From positions 1 to 27,321 of the forward strand of contig JAFITR010000003.1 of NCBI GenBank assembly GCA_017116025.1: a DNA stretch of 27,321 nt, read 5' to 3'. The translations under genes were made by a program, and so were the position numbers. The notes beneath the pieces were generated by a model, which worked only from the letters and a program-made list of their open reading frames with translations, searched no databases and had not been told where the DNA came from. The DNA is from Simkania negevensis (GTDB lineage Bacteria > Chlamydiota > Chlamydiia > Chlamydiales > JAFITR01). This document shows positions 6,654 through 17,800 of this stretch, piece by piece (position 1 is the first letter of the stretch; every line of letters starts with the position of its first letter).

Positions 6654-8813
6654 ATGAAAGAAGACAATTATATAAATATATTAGATGCTATAGAAACTCT
6701 TTCATCTATTGCCGACTACGATATAACTTCTGACGAACTCGATTTATACGACGAGCACTCTATGAATTTAGAAGCATCAAACATTCGCTATCGCGCCATC
6801 CACTGGATGAGGGAGAAGAATCCGGACAAGACGATCGCAACGATTCGCGATCTTTTTCGCAGCATTTTGCACTATTTAGAAGAGCTTTACTTAGAGAAGG
6901 GGGAGGTACAAGGGGGCGAAGTTTATGAAGAAGGGATCAAGAACATCATGACATTGGTCGGTGAAGCGACGCACAAGTTAGACAACAAGTGTTCTCATCT
7001 TTTCAAAGGCATTTCTGCGGTCAACATTCGTCAGCTAAAGGAGTATTCGCAGCTGCGGGATTTTTATCTTTCCAAGATTGCTTCAGGGGGGCAGGAAGTG
7101 GTTGCGACATACCATACTTGGGAGAAGAAGTATGAGGCGTCGATTTCTACAGAGGAGAAGGAGCGGGTTATTATTGAGGACCTTGAGGCAGTGAAGCGGG
7201 ATTTGGAATACGAGCTTTTCTATTTAAAGAAGGAGAATGGCGAGCCGTTTTACACCAAGGATTTAGTACGCAACATCAAGTTAGCCTGCGACTTCAATGT
7301 AGGGGTCTTTCATGGCGACGACCCTCTTTTACAGGTAAAGAGCTGGCAAGACAAGAGTTTACAAATTTCTGCCAAGCAGATTATTGCATCGGTTAAGCAT
7401 GTGACGGCAGCCTTTTACCGTGATGCAATGAAACACAAGGAACGCGAGGTTGTCTCTCTCTTAAACAAGACAATGCTGGCCTTGATGCTTAGTGCCAATC
7501 CGAGGAATCTGCTTCGCAACTTTTCTGCAAAAAGCTGCTACCAATACTTTCTCGACTTCCAATGTTTTTTAAGAGAGACGGTCTCTTCGAGGGAATACCA
7601 GACTCTGTTAGCTTTTCCTCCCACAACTCCAGATCGTTTTAGCTACTGCATCATCCACCTCATCCACTCGCTATGCCGCGCTCTTTACACTCACAACCAT
7701 GATAAGGTGGAGATGATGAGTGTCATCGAAGATCTTATTGCCAAGGGGAACGAACTTGCAGAGAAGAAGCAGCAAGCTTTTTTCCCTTTGTGGAAGAGGT
7801 TAAGCAGAGACTATGATGCCATTGCTGAAGTTCTCCAACATCACCCTAGCGGTCCGTTGTTCAAAGCGATGGATCTTTTAAACCCCAGAGAGGGAAAGCT
7901 CTTTTTTGATCCAACGATCCAAGAAAACACGCCCCACTTTCTTTACGCTCTCTCATACGGACAAAAGAGCGTCTCGTGTCTACACATACCTTCTCCTACC
8001 GTTCAATCGATCATCAACAAAGCAGAGATCATTGGCGAATTCAAGGGTTTTTTGCGAGGGTACATTCAGGAATCGTTTGACAAGAGACATCTTTTTTTCA
8101 ATCTACAAGACAGAACATCTTTGCGGGAGCATGCGCGTGTTCAGGAGATTGAGGAGCTACAAACGCAGGCGGAATTTTCTTCTTGTCTGACCGTTGTCAC
8201 ATTGGCAAAAAACAGTGATTTTTACTACCAAACGAGCCATTTTCTCAGCTTAGACAACTTTGTTACTTTCAAAGAGCAGTTGATCGAAAACCTTTCTAGT
8301 AAAGAGTGCGGATTTTACTATCCCAAGGCGGTTTACGACGTGCTCTTTCCCCGTTTTATCGAACAGATTATCGATGCCGTCCACGCCCTTTTTTTTCAGA
8401 AAAAAAAGGATTTATCGAGGAGGGAGCGGCTTGATTTCATCGAAATTATCTACACGCTGATGCAGCTAAAAGTCATGGACTTTCTATCACCAGAATCGAT
8501 CAGTTTCAGCTGCAAAGATTCTATCGACGTCGGCGGCACAGCAAGTCTACAACTCTATTTTTTCCTACATCTCATCAACGGGAGAAAAATCGGCAAGGAA
8601 TCGTTGGAGAAGGGCTACGAAATGTTTTATGGCAAAGCATTGATCATCAGAGAGCGTTCAATTATCCCCGAACATTTCCAGCGTTTTGTCAACTACATCA
8701 AAACCATTGAAACAGCGATTCGCTCACACGGCAAGGAAGACTTCTCCTCACTCGTCTATAAAGAGTTAGCACCTCTATTCGATAACGACGTGCTCTCTGC
8801 TGTCACTGGCTAA
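6654..8813 (+). CDS. Uncharacterised 719-aa protein, operon partner of the giant protein
   Basis: I do not recognise a family. The product is a 719-residue, mostly alpha-helical, charged protein with no signal peptide and no membrane segment. Its N-terminus is acidic (ITSDELDLYDEHS). Residues about 160-200 are rich in K and E and may form a coiled coil. Near the end is a Cys- and Gly-containing stretch, SFSCKDSIDVGGTASLQLYF (about 620-640), the most motif-like part of the protein. ATG 6654 has a strong ribosome site (GGGGAGAG, 4 nt away). It ends 4 bp before the giant gene starts, so the two are almost surely co-transcribed and translationally coupled. This suggests that it works with the giant protein as a subunit, chaperone or cofactor; that role is inferred from position only. 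Confidence 0.85.
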   Translation: MKEDNYINILDAIETLSSIADYDITSDELDLYDEHSMNLEASNIRYRAIHWMREKNPDKTIATIRDLFRSILHYLEELYLEKGEVQGGEVYEEGIKNIMTLVGEATHKLDNKCSHLFKGISAVNIRQLKEYSQLRDFYLSKIASGGQEVVATYHTWEKKYEASISTEEKERVIIEDLEAVKRDLEYELFYLKKENGEPFYTKDLVRNIKLACDFNVGVFHGDDPLLQVKSWQDKSLQISAKQIIASVKHVTAAFYRDAMKHKEREVVSLLNKTMLALMLSANPRNLLRNFSAKSCYQYFLDFQCFLRETVSSREYQTLLAFPPTTPDRFSYCIIHLIHSLCRALYTHNHDKVEMMSVIEDLIAKGNELAEKKQQAFFPLWKRLSRDYDAIAEVLQHHPSGPLFKAMDLLNPREGKLFFDPTIQENTPHFLYALSYGQKSVSCLHIPSPTVQSIINKAEIIGEFKGFLRGYIQESFDKRHLFFNLQDRTSLREHARVQEIEELQTQAEFSSCLTVVTLAKNSDFYYQTSHFLSLDNFVTFKEQLIENLSSKECGFYYPKAVYDVLFPRFIEQIIDAVHALFFQKKKDLSRRERLDFIEIIYTLMQLKVMDFLSPESISFSCKDSIDVGGTASLQLYFFLHLINGRKIGKESLEKGYEMFYGKALIIRERSIIPEHFQRFVNYIKTIETAIRSHGKEDFSSLVYKELAPLFDNDVLSAVTG

Positions 8814-8817
8814 AGAA

Positions 8818-11800
8818 ATGGATGTACCAGAAACACCTTCAAACAGACAAGCCAAGAGGCAAGAGGAGAGTCGCGATGCCACAGCAGCAAGCACAGGCTC
8901 TCTGCAATGCACCCGTTCTGAGCGCATCACACAAGTGGCCAACGAAATATTACAACACGTAGGAGAAAGTGACCAGTTTGGTTATGACGCAGCAAACAAT
9001 GAGTTACAAAACTTCACTGCTAAGGAGTTAGAAGGCCAGTCTCTCATTCCATCAACTCTACCTCCTATTCAGGACATCGATGACGATCAATGGAATCAAT
9101 TGGCAAGGCGGTTTGCACATATACACAGCGACACGATCATTAAGGGGACAAGCCTTGAAGGGAATAGCACCAGTGATTCATCGGAGCATATGCTAGAGCT
9201 GCTCGACTCTATTTTGTCTTCCAAAGCAGTAATCTTGGAGCAGGACGAAGTTGCTGCTATGAGAGATCAGATTGAGCAGTTACGAACTTCTTTTGCTCAG
9301 ATTCACACGACAAGCAAAAAGCTAAACCAACGCATCCACTCAAAAGAGTTTCTCTATAACGAGGCGCAAAACATTACGAGAGCTCTATACAATCTAAGCT
9401 CTGGTGAAACCTACGCAATTCCTGGTGGATGGGCAGGCAGTCCAGGGCATGCAATGATCTACACTTTCACAAAGCGCCCCGATGGTTGCTACGACATCAA
9501 AATTTATAACACCGGAGCAGGAACTGGAGAATATCACAACATTTTAGAAGAAGGTTTAAAGACCAAAATCAGCCCCCTTGTTCATTATGAGGGGGTCAGC
9601 TGTGAAGAGATCTTTTTTTCTGAGAAGAATCTGGAGATTCAACCGGACTGGATTTTAGCACTTTTAGAACCCAAAGTGCTTACTAGACAAGACCCGACAT
9701 TAACTGTTGAGCCCAAAGATATTTATCGACGCTGTTTTGGCCATTTAGAATCTCATCGTGTCCTTAGTGACCAAGACACAGTCGGCTACATGACGGCCCA
9801 ACGAGGGGGTAGCTGTAGCTGGCGGGTACTGATGGCGATGCTTTTTTCTACGATCTCAAAAAAATGCTATAAGCTGTTGCACCTAGAGATTCGGTTACTA
9901 TCATTCATCAATTTCTACCAAGCCAGCAGAGGGATATTAGAAGAAGATACTCCTCGGGGGGAACAAGCACGTACACTGCTGAAAAATGCGGCGGAGAAAC
10001 TGACGCGGATGACTGCCAAACGCTACCTTCCCGACAAAAAAGATATGCTCTCGCAGGAAAGAGCGGTCAAAGCCGATGCGACGGCTGCTGATCTATTGGA
10101 GAAAATTGCTGTCATAGAACGCAAGATCCAGCAGACAAGATCCTCTTCACAATCTCCTTCCGTTGCCATGCGATCAAATAATTCGCATCGATCGGATCTC
10201 GAACGAAAGATAGACTTCTTACGCAACAATTGTCTACATACCCCTCAAAAAACACGCAATGACATCGCTACTGAAGGATATTGCAATTTCCAGCCTCCCA
10301 CTCCTGACACGTTATTAGCCACGCTACAAAAAGCTAACGAATCGATCAAAACTGCATACGAACAAGGCCAAATGACAACAGCACGCGTTATGATCGAAGA
10401 GTTCTTCTCATTGCTACCTATTCCAACAACAGACAGCGAGGATTTTTGGCAACGTGTACCTCAAAGCGACCTCTCTGAATCCATGAAGAGTTTTGACACG
10501 TTACTCAAACAGTCTATTGAACTGGCGAGGATTTCTACCGTCGACCATCCCGAAGTAGAAAACAACTTCCTTCTAACCTACGCCATTTCCCACGCTCTTG
10601 CCGTACGTATCGACTCTGTACGCAAACGCAACCCTGGCGAGCCCTATCTAAGCGACTATGCCATTCACTGCCCTATAGGAATGAGGAATCACTATAAAGT
10701 CTTCTACTGCAACAAGGAGTGGAAAAAGTTCCAAAAGCTAACCGACTATTTTCATGCCGTCAACGAACGTACAGAAAAATCAGAAAACAACACTCTATTC
10801 AATTTTTATAGACTTCGGATGCTCCATAAAGACTGCTTAGATGAACGACAAGGAGTGGCTGACTGCAGATTTTTTGACAAACTAAGAAAAAACAATCCTG
10901 CAGTCAACAATGCTGTCCAAACAAGAAACATTTTCTACTCTCAATGGTTACAATCCAGTCCCAGGAATCCTGATTGCTCAGCTGAGACAATACTGGCCGT
11001 TGAGCTAATGTGGGATGTAGACGATGACCCAACCAAATCAGCTCTTCTTACAAGCGACCTTGATCATCTCGTATATCTCAGAAGAGCAGGGCTGTATACC
11101 CAACATATAATCAACCAGAGCGTCAATAAAATCCAGATGGGTAGCGGCCTTACAGTCGAACTAGAACCTGGCCATCACGGCATGCTGTTTCGTATCGATT
11201 ATAACTGCGGCCTTCAACACTCTCCCCTTTTCCCCTCCGACACAAAATACCAAGAGATGCACCCTGCGTTACGACAATGGAACGATCTCAACGCGGCAGT
11301 CAAAAAAATTATCGAAGGAGATTATTATAATTCATTCGACAGGAGGTCACCCTCTGGTCGCTGGGTGGGCGGTCTACCACCAGAATCAAACGTCCTCATC
11401 GGACAAACAGAAAGCCCTTTTTTAGCGATCAGAGAACTCGTTCGAACAGGCACGCAACCAAATCTCTTTACCTATCAGCTCCTCTACTACTTTCGCCACA
11501 ATAGGAACGAGCTAGCAAAGCCTGCCATCCAATCGTTATTCGACATGATATTTTTTAAACCTTTCGAAACAGCAAAGGATGTCTGGCACCTACCTCTGTT
11601 CGAGCAGCTTGCTGACGAACCCGATCTCGCTGAACAGTGTATCGACTTGATCAACTCAGGAATTCGAGATTTTTGGGATAAGCAACCGAAGCAAAGGCCC
11701 AACGTTCAAGCCTGCCTCTTTTTTGTCCGCTTAGCTGACAGGATCAGGAACGTGTTACCTCAAAATAAACGCAACCAGATTCTTGGTAATGAAAAGGATC

Positions 11801-14800
11801 TGCTGGACCGCTGGCTGGCTCTTCCTGAGCTCTCTTTACAAGAAAAAAGCGCCATCCACCTACATCGCCTCTATCACTTCAGTCAAAAAGAGAGCAGACC
11901 AGCCCCTTCTTCCTCAGAGTTTTTTGATGCATACCAAAGCTGGATTTTCTATGCCAATAACAATCTAAATGCTAAAGACACACTGCCTGTGCTCGAAACA
12001 GCAGCTCAAACTTTCATCTATACAATGTCGCCTCAACTTCTGAATCGTCTTGAAGACGCAGAACAAAGAAACAGTTTTTTCGACACTCTTCTTACAATCT
12101 TCTCTCTTCCACCAAGAAGCGATAAGCAGGAGTGGAAGCCTGGGCCAAAGCATCCCACATACTGCCTTAGAACATCTAACAGCACATTTTGGAGTATCAA
12201 CATTGAAACAGGAAAGATCTGCAACGAAGAGGGTGTGCTCAAAAACACACAATCCCCTAATTGGGAAAACAGCCATGCCTACCTGAGGCTTTTTGGAAAA
12301 GAACAATTTACCTACCACACCTCTGGCGACACCTACTATTTTCAGTCGTCCCAGTTGGGATCGATGCGCATAATCGGACAAAGGGAAAACTACTCATTCA
12401 AATACAGCCTACAGATGGAACGAGAAGGCATCTGGTATCAATACGTCGCACCAACACCCACTAACGAAAACTTTAACCAAGAATTTCTACCCGATACAAT
12501 CCCCCACTTCCTCAAAGCCGATCACGCTTTCTGGCTCTCTAGCGACTCAAATAAACCATCACTGATTACAAACCTCAAAACAGGTAAAGTTGCCTATCTA
12601 GCTTACTCGGATGGCAGGATCATCCCAGCAAAAGACGAAAAAAAACCTCGCGAAGAACAAAGGTATCTTTGCCTATACCAACAAAAGAATGATCCAAAAA
12701 GTTATGACTTTGGCCCGCTGACGTACTTTGAACGCGATGAATATACAGCTATTTGGCACAAAGAAGAAGATCCTAATGCAAGAGTTACTGAAATCATCTT
12801 TCCTCGATACCTCTCTCTAAATGAAAAGGAGCTTACTTTTGTTGCTGATGAAAAAGGAGAAGCGGTATGGACAGACAACCGGCAATACCTATTATCCACA
12901 AATCAAAAGCGTGGGCTTTTTGGTAACCTGAACAACTACCTCCTGTTAGAAGAAAAAGAAGGGAGGAAGCAGAAGCTGCTTCTACCACTGCAAAAGTTTC
13001 TAAAACTTTCTGAATCACAACACCTAACGTCCTATGGACAGCTCGACGTTAAAGACAAAAAACGGTCAAGTGGGTGGGATTTAGCAACGGAATTCAATGA
13101 ACCACACCAGGGGCATTATCGCTTCATCGAATACGACGTTATCGACGGCAAACCTAAAGCTAAAGATACAGAAGGGCAGCTCTTTTTAGTCTATCGCTAT
13201 CTATGGCAAAGGGAATACGATAAGGCTCTCTTTTGCTTACGTGAAGTAGCAAAGAGCGATTATCTTTCTCCGCGTAGCCAGGAGATCTTCGAATGGCTTT
13301 TTCTCTCAGGCCAAGAAAACAAAGATTTCTCTGCCAATGCAGCAGCTATCCGCTTACACGCCTACAAGATATGGACTGACCATAAAGAAAGGCCTGAGTT
13401 TGAAAAAAAAGAAGAAAAAGGGAAAAAAGAAGCAGAAGAGCGAACAGAAGCTATAGAAAAGGCAAGTCGCGCTGACTACACCTGTTATCTCGACGGGCTC
13501 CAAAACGTCGATTCCCGTCTATATCTGTCTAAAAAAGAGGAAGTTAAGCTCATCGAATCCGCTTTTGGAATCGCCAATTTTCAACCCCGCCACCACGACT
13601 TAACACACAACACACCAATGGAGCCTATCGCCTCCGCCAAGCAGCACCCTTCCCTCCCCTCCTTCACAGAGCCACGTTACCTCCCCCAACTCGGTGAAGA
13701 ATACACACCACCACCACCTCGTCGTGTAAACGGCCCCTTAGGAGAAATCATCCTCCAGCCGCCATGCCCTGCATTAGAATCTCACCCTAAAAAAAACGAT
13801 CACTACCAAAGACGCATCAAATACATGGCAATCCCTTTCCAGAGACCTCAAGAAGTTAAATACTTTTCCATACTGTTCCCTCAAACTCAAAGAGGTTTAA
13901 ACCTCTTGCGAAATTTTGAGGAAGTCTACAAAGCTGCTAAAGAAGGCAATGAGGCCGAAAGAAAAGCGTTACTCTTCCGCCTCAGTCAAATTGACACAAA
14001 GGGACTACAAGAGAGCTTCGAAAGTGGCAATTTCAACATCGACTGGATCTTATATAACTATCTCATTTTTGTTTTACAAAACCCCCAGCAAGCTCCTACC
14101 TATCCTTCATTAGACCTTTTTTCAGACCAACAAAGAGAGAGTTATTTACACAACTTCCACAAAGAACTGAATAGCGCTTATAATGATGCACAGAAGAAGC
14201 AGCCAGAGCCTGCTGTTTCTCAAGAGCCTTTGTTAGAACAACCCCAGCGCCGAGAAATCCCAATCGGAGCCAATCCTCAAGTCACTCTACCGCTCGTAAC
14301 AGCACAATCGACTACAGGTCACGCTACACCAACAACCTCCACGCCTCTATATTTTGCTCAAGGCGCCAACACATCCGAACAGGCCTATCCGCTACCAAGA
14401 GAATGGTTAGATAGAGATAACAGTAACGGTCAGCAAGGAGACGGGCAGACCAGTTTCAACATTGGTACGATCAGCGATACAGAGGCTGAATACAGCGAGG
14501 CCATTCAGAGAGAGTTTGCCGCTTTTTCTGACGAGCTACGCACAGGACAGCAGCGGAATGCTGCTCTTCCTCACTACTCGCTGAAAGACGGCAAGGACTT
14601 TACAGCGCTTGAAGAAGAGATGTCAAAAAAAATTGACGAACAAGAAGAAGATCTAGAAGCGCAAAAAAAAGTTATTTTAGCCCTTGCAAACAGAAAATCT
14701 CAAAACCGTCCACATGCATTGAGGGAATCGATGCTTCTTAGGGGGCGTTCGAGCAAAGAGCTGGAGCTGAACGACCTCATTCTTCTCTTCCTAAAAGGGA

Positions 14801-17800
14801 GAGAAGAGTTGTTTTACGCTGCCAACACCAACCTCGACAACCAGAATATAAAAACCCTACACCAGCTGATCGGCAAATACCTAATCAATGCCACCCACCT
14901 ACAGCAGTGGTATAGGGGACGTATTCATGTGGATAAGCTCATCGCTAACGGCCTCGGCAACAACGAGGAGCGGCGCTACCTCATCGAGCAACTCGGCTAT
15001 GAGTTTTTTGCTGAAAGAGCTTATGGGGACAACGTCAACGATCTCGACCCCGAACGCGAAGTACCATTTCTCGTCTTCGAATACTTCAGCAACATGCGCA
15101 TTCGTCCTGAGCAGTATGCGCTATTGCACAAGATGACAGAAACCGGCAATGGCAAACGCTACAACGACATCGTTATCCAACTTATCATGGGTGGAGGCAA
15201 GACATCAACGCTTGCCTCTATCCTCGGCCATCTCGCTGCCAAACCTGGACGGCTTGCCCTTTTTGTCACCCCAGCATCACAATTTTACACTGTCAGGGAA
15301 AACCTAAAAAACACGCAACGCAAACATTTTCACCAAGAGATCGACACCATCGACCTCTCTAGAAATGCCTTCACTCTTCAAAATTTACAATGGATCCACA
15401 ACAAGCTAAACAGTGCAATGGAGCAAGAAGAGATGGTCGTTGTCAAGAGCGAAACGCTCCAAGCTCTCGAACTCGAGTTCCTAAGCTGCATCCACGACTA
15501 CACCAGCTACGTAAACAAAACCCCTCCACAAGAGCTTAAGGAGAAGATAAAGACCTTGTCTAACATTCTCCTCATCTTCCGCGAGAAAAGCGACGCGACC
15601 ATCGACGAAGTCGATCTCGTCCTCAACGCCTTGCGCGAAGTCAATTTCCCTGTAGGGGAAGCTGAACATGTCAAATCAGAGAGGATCGACGTCGTCAAAA
15701 CGATTATGGGTTTTTTGGTGAGCACAGAGACGGTCCCCGGCACCGATCAGACGATGGAGGCGCTTACAGGCATCAGACGCAATGAACAGGCGTTGCTTTC
15801 TCAAGAAAATTATCGAAATACAGTACAACCTTTTCTAGCAAACAAACTCGCCGACACATACGCTCCTTTTGCCTTTGCAAAAGAGAAAAAACAATCACTC
15901 ATTCGCTACCTCAAAAACAAGATTTCTCCCGAGGCACAAACTCTTGCCGATTACGATCCAAAAGCTACTCTTTCTGCCAAGGAGCAGCAAAAAATCGCAA
16001 GGGCCAGAGTGTGGTATGAAAAACAAGGGAACAAGCAAGAGATCGACGAAGACATTGCCTTCCTTGCCGATCTATCCCATCGTATTGCCTCCGACAACGT
16101 AACAGCATCCGAGCCTGCCAACCTCATAGCTCTTTCCAAGCACGTAATACAGACGCTGTTACCTGCCACACTAGGGAAAAGCTGTGGCCGCCATTTTGGT
16201 CGATCGAAGAACATCAACAACGCAGGAGAGGTCCTTCCATACCAGGGCGTAGATACACCGTCGACGACAAAATTTGGGTACCACTACGAGTCGATCATCT
16301 ATCACTATCTAACGGCACTATCACAAGGAGTATCTCCCTACCAGCTCCTCGACCTAGCCAACAAATTCAAAACAGCAGCGCTCCTTTACGACGAGCCTTT
16401 TGATGAGACGGCGGAAGCCGAGGAGTTCAAAGAGCTGACAGGCGTTGCCCTTAGTGAGATCGACCACCTTGGCAAGATCGACGAGGCCGTGGCAAACATC
16501 AATAGGGAGACAAGCAAGCTTCTTACCATCGAGACGGAGACTGTTGCTCACTACGTCTCATTCTACACACACCGCTTTACCAGCACACCACAAAGCCTTA
16601 TCGACCAACTCGATACCCGCCGCGCTATGTCGGGGACACCGTGGAATATCGATGGCTACCCCGAATCCTTAGCAGATAGCCCCTCTCTTGACAGAGGCAC
16701 TGAGGGGCGTATCGTCGATACGATGCTTCAACGGGCAGAAAAGCTAAAGAACACAAACGTCCACGTCATCAAATCGTCAGGTGCTAAGGGACTACTTACA
16801 GAGGCCCTTGCCAACCACCCATCAAAAAATCAATTCCAAGGGATCATTGATGTCGGCGGCCACTTCAAAGGAATCAACAACACACAAGTAGCACGCGAGA
16901 TCCTCGAATATTTTGAAAACGACAAGAGAATCGAAGCTGTCCTCTTTTATCTGCCCCCTGCAGGGCCTGGCGCCTCATCTTCGGAGAAAAAGAACGCCGG
17001 CAAACTGGCTATCATGAAAAAAGGCAACTCTTCCTATGAGGTAATCGGCGGTACAAGCAAAGAACTCATCGAAGCAACTGGCGTCCCACTAAAAAATTTG
17101 TTCGTCTATTACGACGAAAACCACACAACGGGTTCCGATATCGTACAATGTCCCACGAGCAAAAACTTCGTCACCGTTGACGAAAGGCTTCTAAGGAGAA
17201 ACTTTTTCCAAGGCATTTTACGGCTACGACAATTCTTCTACTTCCAAGATGTTGAATATATCGTTCCAGAAGGTGTGCAGAGCTCTTTAATCAATGAAGG
17301 GAAAAGCGTTATCGACCTGATCAGTTCGGGCATCAAGTCCCAAGCGATACGCCTCGCCATGGACACATACCGCTCCTACAAGCAGCAGATCAACAATATC
17401 ATCAGAAAGAAGGCTTTTGAGAAGCTTCTCAAGCTAAGAACGGCATCTGATCAGCCGTCCAGAGATATTGAAGATGCCATCAGTAAAGAGTTCAGAAAAT
17501 ACCAACAACTTCTCCTCTCCACCTTGTCAGACTCTCCCTACACACAGTTTGGCAGAGTCGAGGAAACAGTCAATACTATCGACAACCTCGAGCATCATAT
17601 CGCGTTAGCCCTGGAAAAGTTTCCAAAAGACCAACAAAAGGCCATTACAGAGCTGAAGGAGGAACTCAAGCATCTAATCGACCGCGCAAAAAAATGTAGG
17701 GTCCTTCCTCAAGAGGTAAAAGAACCTGCAGCTGATATCATCGGCCTCGAAGAAGAAGTCGAATTACAGGTAGAACAAGAAGCCGAACAAGAAGTCGAAC

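Noticed and set aside
17101..17145. Reading the giant protein as a plain DEAH-box RNA helicase
   Set aside because: The DENH motif comes about 640 residues after the P-loop, and the DEVD box fits motif II better; the overall order fits DUF3638/DUF3645 proteins.
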